The notes beneath the pieces were generated by a model. The model saw only the letters and a program-made list of their open reading frames with translations, was not told the origin of the DNA and made no database searches. Positions 53,835-62,932 of a stretch of 64,000 nucleotides of DNA are shown piece by piece. The stretch is taken from positions 1 to 64,000 of the forward strand of contig JBJELF010000001.1 of assembly GCA_051879015.1 (NCBI GenBank), read 5' to 3'. The DNA comes from JBJELF01 sp051879015 (GTDB lineage Bacteria; Bacillota; Clostridia; Lachnospirales; Lachnospiraceae). The position numbers and the translations under genes were made by a program. Position 1 is the stretch's first letter, and every line of letters starts with the position of its first letter.

Positions 53835-55241
53835 ATGAAAGTATTTAACACATTATCAAGAAAAAAAGAAGAATTTGTCCCATTAGAAGAGGGTAAGGTC
53901 CGTATGTATGTATGCGGACCAACTGTCTATAATTTAATTCATATCGGCAATGCACGCCCTATGATTGTCTTTGACACAGTGCGTCGCTATATGGAGTATA
54001 AAGGTTATGATGTCAAATATGTTTCCAATTTTACAGATGTGGATGATAAAATTATCAAGAAAGCAAACGAGGAGGGTGTCAGTTCTGAAGTGATATCTCA
54101 GCGCTATATCGAGGAGTGCAAGAAAGATATGGCAGGTATGAATGTGCGTCCGGCCACAGTGCATCCTCTGGCTACACAGGAAATTGATGGAATGATTGAG
54201 ATGATTTCCACTTTGATTGAAAAGGGCTATGCGTATGAGAAAAATGGCACGGTCTATTTCCGCACCAGAAATTTTGAGGATTACTGCAAATTATCTCACA
54301 AAAATTTGGATGATATGCAGTCTGGTTTTCGTGAATTGAAGGTCAGTGGTGAGGAAGAGAAGGAAGACTCATTAGATTTCGTACTTTGGAAGCCAAAGAA
54401 GGAAGGCGAGCCTTATTGGGAATCTCCATGGAGTGAGGGGCGTCCTGGCTGGCATATTGAGTGCTCTGTCATGTCAAAAAAATATTTGGGTGATCAGATT
54501 GATATTCATGCTGGCGGTGAGGATTTGATATTCCCTCATCATGAGAATGAGATTGCTCAGAGTGAAGCTGCCAATGGAAAAGAATTTTCCAAATATTGGA
54601 TGCACAATGGTTTTTTGAATATTGACGGTGTCAAGATGTCAAAGTCTCTCGGAAATTTCTTTACTGTGCGCGATATTGCAGCAAAATATGACTTACAGGT
54701 ACTGCGTTTCTTCATGTTGAGCGCTCACTACAGAAGTCCATTAAATTTCAGTGCAGAGTTAATGGAAGCTGCTAAGAATGGTTTAGAGCGTATTGTGACT
54801 GCCTATGAAAAATTAGAGCGATTGTTCGCAAATGCTCAAAAAGATGTTATGACAGCAGAGGAGCAGGCTGTTGTGGATGAGGCAAAGACTTTGGTTGCCA
54901 AGTATGAAGCTGCTATGGAAGATGATTTTAATACAGCAGATGCTATTTCCGCTTTGTTTGAGTTAGTTAAGCTGAGCAATTCCAAGACCAATGAGCAAAG
55001 CAGCAAAGCTTTGGTAGAATATTTCAAGAAGACTCTCTTTACTTTGGCGGATATTCTGGGAATTATTGTTGAAAAAGAGAAGGAAAGTCTGGACAGTGAA
55101 ATAGAAGCTTTGATTGAGGAGAGAAAGCAGGCGAAGAAGGCAAAGAATTTTGCGAGAGCCGATGAAATCCGCAGTCAGCTCTTAGAGATGGGAATTGAAT
55201 TGAAGGATACCAGACAAGGCACTGTTTGGAAGAGAATTTAA
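53835..55241 (+). CDS. cysS: Cysteinyl-tRNA synthetase
   Basis: Charges tRNA-Cys. The 468-residue class I enzyme has the zinc Cys in YVCGPTVY, the HIGN signature (LIHIGNARP), the later zinc block WHIECSVMS with HAGGEDLIFPHHENE, and KMSKS (VKMSKSLGN). It lies 23 bases after cysE behind the same cysteine T-box, so synthesis of cysteine and its charging are controlled together. Confidence 0.98.
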   Translation: MKVFNTLSRKKEEFVPLEEGKVRMYVCGPTVYNLIHIGNARPMIVFDTVRRYMEYKGYDVKYVSNFTDVDDKIIKKANEEGVSSEVISQRYIEECKKDMAGMNVRPATVHPLATQEIDGMIEMISTLIEKGYAYEKNGTVYFRTRNFEDYCKLSHKNLDDMQSGFRELKVSGEEEKEDSLDFVLWKPKKEGEPYWESPWSEGRPGWHIECSVMSKKYLGDQIDIHAGGEDLIFPHHENEIAQSEAANGKEFSKYWMHNGFLNIDGVKMSKSLGNFFTVRDIAAKYDLQVLRFFMLSAHYRSPLNFSAELMEAAKNGLERIVTAYEKLERLFANAQKDVMTAEEQAVVDEAKTLVAKYEAAMEDDFNTADAISALFELVKLSNSKTNEQSSKALVEYFKKTLFTLADILGIIVEKEKESLDSEIEALIEERKQAKKAKNFARADEIRSQLLEMGIELKDTRQGTVWKRI

Positions 55242-55315
55242 AGCTCCTGAGCGGCAGTTTATTAAAACATGGTTGTGGGAGAAGTTAAATCCATCGAAAG
55301 GATAGGTAAATAGAT

Positions 55316-56719
55316 ATGTATCAGAAGCAGATTCATGAATATGTACAGTCTCATCGAGAAGAATTTTTACAGGATATAATGACTTTGGTGAGAATTAACA
55401 GCGAGAGAATGGAAGAAGAGCCAGATATGCCCTATGGTTCAGGTCCGGCAAAGGCGTTAAAGACTGCAAAAGAAATGATAGAGAAGTATGGATTTTCTTG
55501 CAGAAATTATGGAAATCGAGTGGTAACAGCAGATTTTAGTGATGCACCCAAGCAGTTGGATGTATTGGCTCATTTGGATGTTGTGCCAGCAGGTGATGGA
55601 TGGAGTGTGACGGAACCATTTACACCTGTGATTGTGGGAGGTCGTCTCTACGGCAGAGGTTCCGTGGACGATAAGGGACCGGCAATGTGTGCTCTATATG
55701 CGATGCGTGCAATTAAGGAGTTAAAACTTCCGATGAGCAAGAGTGTACGCCTTGTGTTGGGTTCTGATGAGGAATGTGGTTCTTCCGATTTGAAATATTA
55801 TTATAGTCAGGAATCAGAGGCACCTATGAGTTTCTCCCCAGATGCTGAATTTCCATTAATTAATATAGAAAAAGGTCCATTTCATCCAGTATTTGAAGCA
55901 CACTGGGAAGTAAGCGATGCTCTTCCAAGAGTTACTTCTCTTCAAGCAGGAATTAAGCTCAATGTGGTGCCTGCAAAGGCAAAAGCTGTTGTAAAGGGCT
56001 TGTCATTGGAAACAGCAAAGAAGGTGGCAGCAAAAGTGTCTGAACAGACAAGAGCAAAGTATCAGCTGACACAGCAGGGAGATGAAATTTTAGTGTTGGC
56101 AGTGGGAGAAGGTGCTCATGCATCTACACCAGATATGGGAAATAATGCAATCACCGCGTTATTGACGTATTTAGATGAGCTTCCGTTAGCAGACTGTGGT
56201 TCCACTAAATGTATTGAGGGGTTGGTCAATAGTTTTCCTCATGGTGACAATCACGGTGCCGCTTTGGGAATCAATTATGTGGATGAAGAATCTGGCGATT
56301 TAACATTAGCCTTCACCATGTTGACGATGGATGAAAACTCTATGAAAGGACAGTTTGATTCGCGTATTCCACTGGTTTGTACTAAGGAAAATACTGGTGT
56401 GGCAGTCAAGGAAGCTTTGGAAAAAAATGGAATTATTGCGTTGACAACAGAGATTGGAGAGGTTCATTATGTGCCTTCAGATTCTGAATTAGTGGTAAAA
56501 TTGCTGCAAAGTTATGAAAAGATAACGGGTAAGAAGGGATATACCATGGCCATTGGCGGTGGCACTTATGTCCATCATTTGAAGAATGGTGTTGCCTTTG
56601 GATGTATGCAGATGGATACGGATTACCATATGCATGGTCCAGATGAATTTGCTGTTATTGATGAATTGCTCGATAGTATTGAAATTTTTGCAGATGCGAT
56701 TCTTTCTATTTGTGGATAA
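55316..56719 (+). CDS. M20-family dipeptidase, PepV-like
   Basis: Zinc dipeptidase of the PepV/Sapep group, 467 residues. Metal-site blocks are LAHLDVVPAGDGW, GRGSVDDKGP, GSDEECGSSD and a C-terminal His in HMHGPDEF. PepV cleaves a wide range of dipeptides inside the cell. ATG 55316 follows GATAGG loosely. It may recycle dipeptides containing cysteine or glycine, but that is only suggested by the neighbours. Confidence 0.92.
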   Translation: MYQKQIHEYVQSHREEFLQDIMTLVRINSERMEEEPDMPYGSGPAKALKTAKEMIEKYGFSCRNYGNRVVTADFSDAPKQLDVLAHLDVVPAGDGWSVTEPFTPVIVGGRLYGRGSVDDKGPAMCALYAMRAIKELKLPMSKSVRLVLGSDEECGSSDLKYYYSQESEAPMSFSPDAEFPLINIEKGPFHPVFEAHWEVSDALPRVTSLQAGIKLNVVPAKAKAVVKGLSLETAKKVAAKVSEQTRAKYQLTQQGDEILVLAVGEGAHASTPDMGNNAITALLTYLDELPLADCGSTKCIEGLVNSFPHGDNHGAALGINYVDEESGDLTLAFTMLTMDENSMKGQFDSRIPLVCTKENTGVAVKEALEKNGIIALTTEIGEVHYVPSDSELVVKLLQSYEKITGKKGYTMAIGGGTYVHHLKNGVAFGCMQMDTDYHMHGPDEFAVIDELLDSIEIFADAILSICG

Positions 56720-56759
56720 TTATAACACAAAAAATAATTGTGTGAGGATGAGTGAGAGA

Positions 56760-57248
56760 ATGGAAATAACACATGTAACTCATACTTTTGGACCTGTCTA
56801 TGGTTCTGATTCGAAAATTCTAATTTTAGGTTCCTTTCCATCGGTAAAATCTCGCCAACAGCAATTTTATTATGGACATCCTCAAAATCGTTTTTGGAAA
56901 GTGTTGGCTTCGCTGTATGAAGAGGAAGTACCTCATACGATTGAAGAGAAATGTACGTTTCTTTTGAATCATAAAATTGCTCTGTGGGATGTTGTTGCGT
57001 CATGCGATATCGCAGGCTCGTCAGACAGTTCCATCCAAAATGTAACTGCAAACGATATGAAAATCATTTTGCAGGCTGCGCCCATTGAGAGGATATGTTT
57101 AAATGGTGGTAAGGCGTACGAGCTTTTTAAAAAATATTGCTGGAAAGAAGGTATGCCATCTGTGTCTAAACTGCCGTCGACTAGCCCAGCTAATGCAGCA
57201 TGGAGTTTACAGCGTTTGATGGAGGCATGGAAAGTGATTCAAGAATAA
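56760..57248 (+). CDS. DNA-deoxyinosine glycosylase (UDG family 6)
   Basis: Removes hypoxanthine formed by adenine deamination. The 162-residue product has the UDG-superfamily motif I form ILILGSFPSVKS, FYYGHPQNRFWKVL with the active-site Asn, and LPSTSPANA near the C-terminus. ATG 56760 gives the usual family start; ATG 56748 is four codons earlier but its GAGG is too close. It follows the dipeptidase by about 40 bases and probably shares its transcript. Confidence 0.88.
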   Translation: MEITHVTHTFGPVYGSDSKILILGSFPSVKSRQQQFYYGHPQNRFWKVLASLYEEEVPHTIEEKCTFLLNHKIALWDVVASCDIAGSSDSSIQNVTANDMKIILQAAPIERICLNGGKAYELFKKYCWKEGMPSVSKLPSTSPANAAWSLQRLMEAWKVIQE

Positions 57249-57303
57249 ATGGGCAGCTGAGCGGACAGAATATTGATAGTTAAAAAACTAACAAAAAATT
57301 TGG

Positions 57304-57332
57304 TTGCAACTCGAGAAATTTTGTGATAAAAT
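57304..57332 (+). promoter_or_regulatory. Promoter of the gcv operon
   Basis: TTGCAA at 57304-57309 and TAAAAT at 57327-57332, spacing 17, directly before the glycine riboswitch. Confidence 0.75.
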
Positions 57333-57351
57333 ACAAGTAAAATAATCGGGT

Positions 57352-57541
57352 GATGAATTCGGGAGAGAATGTTTTAAGAGCGCGCCGAAGGGGAAAAAAC
57401 TCTCAGGCAAAAGGACCGGATTTGGACGAATCCCTGGAAAGGTGCATTAGGTACCACCGACGAGGCAGTCTTTTTCTTATTGTCCTTCTTTTTTGGTAAG
57501 GAAATGTAAGAAAAAGAGAATCTTTCAGGTACGAAGACAGG
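57352..57541 (+). promoter_or_regulatory. Tandem glycine riboswitch
   Basis: Aptamer I (57352-57440) has the conserved GGGAGAG, GCGCCGAAGGGG, CTCTCAGGCAAAAGGACCG and ATCCCTGG blocks. Aptamer II (from about 57441) has ACCGACGAGGCAG and CTTTCAGGTACGAAGACAG, joined by a long stem: TCTTTTTCTTA (57469-57479) with TAAGAAAAAGA (57507-57517) and inner TCCTT/AAGGA. The terminator after it suggests an ON switch that activates gcv genes when glycine is plentiful. Confidence 0.9.
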
Positions 57542-57572
57542 GCATATAGCTTTATGGCTGTATGCCCTTTTT
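57540..57572 (+). terminator. Riboswitch expression-platform terminator
   Basis: GGGCATATAGC (57540-57550) pairs with GCTGTATGCCC (57557-57567), allowing one G-T pair, followed by five Ts. Its 5' arm overlaps the last base of aptamer II. Confidence 0.85.
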
Positions 57573-57597
57573 ATGTGCAAAAATTTGCTGTTAGGCA

Positions 57598-57632
57598 GTG
57601 ATTGCGAGAGCATAACGTGCGGAGCAATCGAT
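57598..57632 (+). repeat. Dispersed intergenic element, half copy D (hairpin 1 only)
   Basis: GATTGC (57600-57605) pairs with GCAATC (57624-57629), with inner GCAT (57610-57613) and GTGC (57617-57620) around a 3-base loop: the same geometry as copies A and B. It lies in the gcvT leader. Confidence 0.7.
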
Positions 57633-57684
57633 TTGTATGTTTAGTGATGTCTGTGAAGCAGGCATATCAGTTTAAGGAGGAAAA

Positions 57685-58779
57685 ATGGATATGGAATTGA
57701 AAACACCCCTTTATAACACCCATGTAAAGTATGGCGGAAAGATAGTCCCCTTTGCCGGATACCTTCTTCCGGTTCAGTATCCAACCGGAGTAATCAAAGA
57801 GCATATGGCTGTCCGAACGGAATGTGGTCTGTTCGATGTATCTCATATGGGTGAGATTACCTGTATTGGATCGGATGCTCTGGCCAATTTAAATCATCTT
57901 TTAACAAATGATTTTACTGGTATGTATGATGGTCAGGCTCGTTACAGTCCTATGTGCTATGAAAATGGTGGTGTTGTAGATGATTTGATTGTTTATAAGA
58001 TTCGTGATGACCACTATTTTATTGTTGTCAATGCTTCCAACAAAGACAAAGATTTTAAGTGGATGAAAGAGCATGAATTTGGAGATGCCGTATTTACTGA
58101 TATCTCTGAGACAGTAGGTCAAATTGCTCTTCAGGGACCGAATGCAAAGAAGATTCTCATGAAGATCGCAAAGGAAGAGGACCTTCCGAAAAAATATTAT
58201 AGCTGCAATCCTGCTGCCGAAGCTGCAAAAATCCCCTGTGTTCTTTCTAAGACTGGTTATACTGGCGAAGATGGATACGAAATTTATATGGCTGCTGATC
58301 AGGCTGCTGCTATGTGGGAAGCACTGATGGAAGCAGGAAAGGAAGAGGGCTTGATTCCTTGTGGTTTAGGCGCAAGAGATACTCTTCGTCTGGAAGCGGC
58401 AATGCCTCTTTATGGACATGAGATGGACGAGACTATCACTCCAATTGAAACAGGTTTGAACTTCGCCGTTAAAATGAAAAAGGAAGAGTTTATCGGGAAG
58501 AAAGCACTGAAGGATAAGGGAGCTCCGGATAGGGTACGTGTAGGTCTTAAAGTTACTGGACGAGGAATTATTCGCGAACATTGCGCGGTTTATTTTGGTA
58601 GCACCCAGATTGGTGTGACTACTTCTGGAACTCATGCCCCTTACCTTGGCTATCCGATTGCGATGGCGCTGATTGACGCTGCCCATGCGAAAGTTGGAAC
58701 TGCATTGGAGGCTGATGTTCGCGGAAGACGAGTTGCAGCAGAAGTTGTGGCACTTCCATTTTATAAAAGAGCAAAGTGA
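57685..58779 (+). CDS. gcvT: Glycine cleavage system T protein (aminomethyltransferase)
   Basis: Transfers the methylene carbon from lipoyl-bound aminomethyl to tetrahydrofolate, releasing ammonia. The 364-residue product has FAGYLLPVQY, LFDVSHMGEI, the folate-site block GYTGEDGYEIY, LGARDTLRLEAAMPLYGHE and a C-terminal barrel (GTHAPYLGYPIAMAL). AAGGAGG precedes ATG 57685. First gene of the riboswitch-controlled operon. Confidence 0.97.
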   Translation: MDMELKTPLYNTHVKYGGKIVPFAGYLLPVQYPTGVIKEHMAVRTECGLFDVSHMGEITCIGSDALANLNHLLTNDFTGMYDGQARYSPMCYENGGVVDDLIVYKIRDDHYFIVVNASNKDKDFKWMKEHEFGDAVFTDISETVGQIALQGPNAKKILMKIAKEEDLPKKYYSCNPAAEAAKIPCVLSKTGYTGEDGYEIYMAADQAAAMWEALMEAGKEEGLIPCGLGARDTLRLEAAMPLYGHEMDETITPIETGLNFAVKMKKEEFIGKKALKDKGAPDRVRVGLKVTGRGIIREHCAVYFGSTQIGVTTSGTHAPYLGYPIAMALIDAAHAKVGTALEADVRGRRVAAEVVALPFYKRAK

Positions 58780-58804
58780 AAAATAAAGAAAGGAGATTTT
58801 TATT

Positions 58805-59179
58805 ATGAATTTTCCAAAGGAATTAAAGTACAGCAAATCTCATGAGTGGGTAAAGTATGAAGAGGACGGAACTGTTTTGATTGGTATTACAGATTACGCA
58901 CAGAGCGAGCTTGGTGACTTGGTGTTTGTTAACCTCCCAGAAGAGGGCGATGAGGTAACAGCAGGAGAGGCATTCGGTGATGTGGAGTCTGTAAAGGCAG
59001 TTTCTGATGTTTATTCTCCAGTATCAGGAACGGTATGTGAAATCAATGAAGAATTGTTAGATTCTCCTCAGAGTATCAATGAAGATCCTTATGGTGCTTG
59101 GTTTATCCGTGTTTCTGACATCACTGACACAGAAGAATTACTTGACGTTGATGCATATGAGGATTTCACAAAAGAATAA
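58805..59179 (+). CDS. gcvH: Glycine cleavage system H protein
   Basis: Lipoyl carrier that shuttles the aminomethyl group between P, T and L proteins. The 124-residue product has the lipoylation site in [17 protein letters not shown] (Lys of ESVKA). ATG 58805 follows AAAGGAGA. A lipoate ligase gene later in the operon can modify it. Confidence 0.97.
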   Translation: MNFPKELKYSKSHEWVKYEEDGTVLIGITDYAQSELGDLVFVNLPEEGDEVTAGEAFGDVESVKAVSDVYSPVSGTVCEINEELLDSPQSINEDPYGAWFIRVSDITDTEELLDVDAYEDFTKE

Positions 59180-59203
59180 CACAAGTAAACAGGGGGTGTA
59201 AAC

Positions 59204-60523
59204 ATGGGAAGTTTTATATCCAACACTGGCAAGCAGCAGGGGGAAATGCTGAAAGAGGCCGGTTATGAAAGTTTTGATGCAATGTTTTCTGTAGTGCCGG
59301 AAGAGGTTTACTTAAAAGATGGCGTTTCGATTCCATCTGGACTTTCTGAGATGGAAGCAGGTGCAAAAATGGAAGAAATGGCTGAAAAAAATACGGTTTT
59401 TCGTCATATTTTCCGTGGTGCAGGTTCTTATCATCACTATATTCCAGCAATTGTAAAAAGTGTAACCGCAAAAGAAGATTTTTTGACTGCCTATACGCCG
59501 TATCAGGCAGAAATCAGTCAGGGGAATCTTCAATCTATATTTGAATTCCAGACCATGATCTGTGAGCTGACAGGACTGGATGTTGCTAATGCTTCCGTTT
59601 ATGATGGAGCAACTGCTGCTGCTGAAAGTATTTTTATGTGTAGGGAGAGAAAACGCACCAAAGCTTTGGTGTCGGCCACCACGCCGCCGCAGGTTCTTGA
59701 GACAATGAAGACCTACTGCTATGGAAGAAATGCTGAACTTGTTATTGTACCGGAAAAGGATGGCGTGACCGATAAAGAGGCTCTTGCCTCCATGTTAGAC
59801 GGAACAGTAGCTTGCTTTTATTTACAGCAGCCCAATTTTTATGGAATCCTTGAAGATGCAGAGAGCCTCGGTGCAATGGTTCACGAAAAAGGCGGAAAAT
59901 TTGTTATGGGCTGTAATCCCATTGCCTTGGCCATAATAAAGACACCGTCTGAGTGCGGTGCTGATGTGGCTGTCGGTGAAGGTCAGCCTCTTGGTATGCC
60001 TATGGGTTTCGGTGGACCTTATCTTGGATTTATGTCCGCTACAAAGGATATGATGCGTAAGCTTCCAGGACGAATTGTCGGAGAAACTGTGGACAGCGAC
60101 GGAAAGCGCGGATTTGTTCTGACCCTTCAGGCCAGAGAGCAGCATATTCGCCGAGAAAAAGCAAGCAGCAACATCTGCTCTAATCAGGCACTGTGCGCTC
60201 TGACAGCTTCCGTGTATCTTTCTGCAATGGGCACAGACGGTCTCTGTCAGGCAGCAATTCTTTCTTCTTCCAAGGCTCATTATCTTCAGAAAAAGTTGGA
60301 GGCGGTTGGTTTTATACCTGTTTATGACAAACCTTTCTTCCATGAATTTGTCACAGAATGTCCGCTGGATGTCAGTGAGTTGATGGATAAGCTGGCAGAG
60401 AAAGGATTTCTTGGCGGACTGCCTTTGCCTGGTAACAGAATTTTATGGTGTACAACAGAAATGAATACCAAAACGGAGATAGACACTTTGGTGAAACTGG
60501 TGAAGGAGGTGGCTTCCGTATGA
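59204..60523 (+). CDS. gcvPA: Glycine dehydrogenase (decarboxylating) subunit 1
   Basis: N-terminal half of the split P protein; together with GcvPB it decarboxylates glycine with PLP. The 439-residue product has [38 protein letters not shown] and [22 protein letters not shown]. The split form is normal in Firmicutes. GGGGG precedes ATG 59204, and the stop overlaps gcvPB (ATGA). Confidence 0.97.
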   Translation: MGSFISNTGKQQGEMLKEAGYESFDAMFSVVPEEVYLKDGVSIPSGLSEMEAGAKMEEMAEKNTVFRHIFRGAGSYHHYIPAIVKSVTAKEDFLTAYTPYQAEISQGNLQSIFEFQTMICELTGLDVANASVYDGATAAAESIFMCRERKRTKALVSATTPPQVLETMKTYCYGRNAELVIVPEKDGVTDKEALASMLDGTVACFYLQQPNFYGILEDAESLGAMVHEKGGKFVMGCNPIALAIIKTPSECGADVAVGEGQPLGMPMGFGGPYLGFMSATKDMMRKLPGRIVGETVDSDGKRGFVLTLQAREQHIRREKASSNICSNQALCALTASVYLSAMGTDGLCQAAILSSSKAHYLQKKLEAVGFIPVYDKPFFHEFVTECPLDVSELMDKLAEKGFLGGLPLPGNRILWCTTEMNTKTEIDTLVKLVKEVASV

Positions 60524-61950
60524 AACTGATTTTTGAACGCAGTATTCCAGGACGCAGATGCACAATCCTTCCGGAATGTGATGTGCCGATTATAGATATG
60601 GGCGAAATGAAGAGGACGAAAGCTCTTCATCTTCCGGAAGTATCGGAAAATGATATTAGCCGCCATTATACAGAGCTTGCCAAGGAGACTCATGGCGTAA
60701 ATGATGGTCAGTATCCTCTTGGTTCCTGTACCATGAAATACAACCCGAAAATCAATGAAATTACAGCTGCTCTTCCAGGATTTACAAATATACATCCCCT
60801 TCAACCGGAAGGTACGGTGCAGGGCTGCCTGGAAGCAATCCACACTGCTGAAAAACTTTTTGGCGAAATCACTGGTATGGATGCTATGACCTTTGAACCG
60901 GCAGCGGGCGCTCACGGTGAATTTACAGGACTTCTTTTGATTAAGGCATATCATGACCATAGAGGTGACTTTAAGAGAACAAAGATTATCGTTCCAGATT
61001 CTGCTCATGGAACAAATCCGGCCAGTGCTGTAATGGCAGGTTTTACCGTTGTCAATATTCCTTCCACAGTCGATGGCTTAGTAGATTTGGATGCCTTGAG
61101 AGCTGCTGTCGGAGAGGATACTGCAGGATTAATGCTTACAAATCCGAATACGGTTGGATTATTTGATAAAAATATTTTGGAAATTACAAAGATTATCCAT
61201 GAAGCAGGCGGCTTAAACTATTATGATGGTGCCAACTTAAACGCCATCATGGGAATTGCCCGTCCTGGTGACATGGGATTTGATGTAGTACATTTGAATC
61301 TTCATAAGACATTTTCCACGCCTCATGGTGGAGGAGGTCCGGGAAGCGGTCCAGTTGGCTGTAAGGAATTTTTAAAGAAATATCTTCCGGGCAGCAGTGT
61401 TATCGAAGATGAAACAGGCTTCCACTTCCAGGCGCATGAAGAGTCTATCGGCAGTATGAAGGCATTTTATGGAAACTTTCTAGTGATGATCAAGGCCTTG
61501 ACCTATGTTTTAATGCTTGGCCGCGAGGGTATCCGCTCGGCCAGTCAGAATGCGGTTCTAAACGCTAATTATATTAGAACAAAGTTGGCAGACACCTATG
61601 ATATGGCATATGACGAAACTTGTATGCATGAGTTCGTTATGAGCTTGGAGCAGGAGAAGCATGACATTGAGATAAATGCCATGGATATCGCAAAATCTCT
61701 TCTGGATTACGGTATCCATCCACCAACCATGTATTTCCCGTTGATTGTTCATGAGGCATTGATGGTCGAGCCGACAGAAACGGAGTCCAAGGAAACTTTG
61801 GATGAATTGATTCATGCATTTCTGGAAATTCATGAGACAGCAAAGAGCAATCCGGAATATGTTCATACAGCACCTCACACGACGACTGTAAAACGTCTTG
61901 ATGAAGTACAGGCTGCAAGAAAGCCGAGGCTGCGCTATGTCTTTGAATAA
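60520..61950 (+). CDS. gcvPB: Glycine dehydrogenase (decarboxylating) subunit 2
   Basis: C-terminal, PLP-bearing half of the P protein, 476 residues. It has [34 protein letters not shown], and the PLP-lysine block [21 protein letters not shown] 60520 lies 10 bases after GAAGGAGG and overlaps the gcvPA stop, so the two subunits are made together. Leucine codons are mostly CTT, unlike the pur genes. Confidence 0.97.
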   Translation: MKLIFERSIPGRRCTILPECDVPIIDMGEMKRTKALHLPEVSENDISRHYTELAKETHGVNDGQYPLGSCTMKYNPKINEITAALPGFTNIHPLQPEGTVQGCLEAIHTAEKLFGEITGMDAMTFEPAAGAHGEFTGLLLIKAYHDHRGDFKRTKIIVPDSAHGTNPASAVMAGFTVVNIPSTVDGLVDLDALRAAVGEDTAGLMLTNPNTVGLFDKNILEITKIIHEAGGLNYYDGANLNAIMGIARPGDMGFDVVHLNLHKTFSTPHGGGGPGSGPVGCKEFLKKYLPGSSVIEDETGFHFQAHEESIGSMKAFYGNFLVMIKALTYVLMLGREGIRSASQNAVLNANYIRTKLADTYDMAYDETCMHEFVMSLEQEKHDIEINAMDIAKSLLDYGIHPPTMYFPLIVHEALMVEPTETESKETLDELIHAFLEIHETAKSNPEYVHTAPHTTTVKRLDEVQAARKPRLRYVFE

Positions 61951-62932
61951 GCTCTCTTATTTAATCAGTGAATCGGTAAATCCTTACCATAACATTGCAC
62001 TGGAAGAATATCTTTTAAAACATACAGAACCGGGAGAATGCATTCTTTATTTGTGGCAAAACCGCAAAACGGTAGTAATCGGTTACAATCAGAATCCTTG
62101 GAAGGAATGTAAAACCGAGGTTTTGGAGGCGGACGGCGGTTATTTAGCCCGCCGTCTGTCCGGAGGCGGAGCGGTATTCCATGACATGGGAAACTTAAAT
62201 TTCACATTTTTAGTTCGGGAGACCGATTATAATACAGAGAAACAGGCAGAAGTTATTTTGAGGGCAGTACAGTCCTTCGGGATTCCGGCTATAAAAAATG
62301 GCCGAAATGATTTGACAGCAGAAGGACGGAAATTTTCTGGAAATGCCTATTATAAGAGCGGAGATTTCTGTTATCATCACGGCACAATTCTTATCAGAGC
62401 GGATAAAAGCGAGATGGGGAGATATCTCAATGTTTCGCAGGAAAAATTGAAATCAAAAGGTGTTGATTCTGTAAAGAGTCGGGTTGTCAATCTCTCAGAG
62501 TATGTGCCGGATATGACGATTTCCCAGATGAGAGAGGCGCTGCTTCATGCTTTTGAAAGCGTTTATGGAATTTGTCCGCAGCCTCTTTCTTTAGACAGAA
62601 TCTCGGAAGAGGAAATTGAGGCCGGCATGATTCGCTTCGCTTCCTGGGACTGGAAATATGGGAGAAAAATTTCTTTTCAGTACGAGGTTTCAAAGAAATT
62701 TTGCTGGGGTGAAGTGCTGATACAGCTTGATGTTTCAGAAGGTGTGGTACAGCAGGCTGTTGTGTGGTCTGACGGTCTTGATATTGAATTTCCAAAGGCA
62801 GCAGGACGTGCGCTGATTGGTACTAAATATCTCTCTGCTGATTGGGATTTACTTCCCGAAAAAGTCGAAGGCGGCGCAGAGGCGGCTAAGATGATGGAAG
62901 ATATTATCCAGTGTCTGAAGGAGGACAGATAA
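61937..62932 (+). CDS. lplA: Lipoate-protein ligase A
   Basis: Activates free lipoate with ATP and attaches it to GcvH or other lipoyl proteins. The 331-residue product has the [20 protein letters not shown] motif and the catalytic Lys in [10 protein letters not shown], plus a C-terminal accessory domain. ATG 61937 lies inside the end of gcvPB, and its stop overlaps lpdA (TAATG). No lipA or lipB is in the window. Confidence 0.95.
   Translation: MSLNKLSYLISESVNPYHNIALEEYLLKHTEPGECILYLWQNRKTVVIGYNQNPWKECKTEVLEADGGYLARRLSGGGAVFHDMGNLNFTFLVRETDYNTEKQAEVILRAVQSFGIPAIKNGRNDLTAEGRKFSGNAYYKSGDFCYHHGTILIRADKSEMGRYLNVSQEKLKSKGVDSVKSRVVNLSEYVPDMTISQMREALLHAFESVYGICPQPLSLDRISEEEIEAGMIRFASWDWKYGRKISFQYEVSKKFCWGEVLIQLDVSEGVVQQAVVWSDGLDIEFPKAAGRALIGTKYLSADWDLLPEKVEGGAEAAKMMEDIIQCLKEDR

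Noticed and set aside
60322..61008. A 228-residue open frame on the - strand across gcvPA and gcvPB
   Set aside because: Antisense to two certain genes, with no known domain and no ribosome site.
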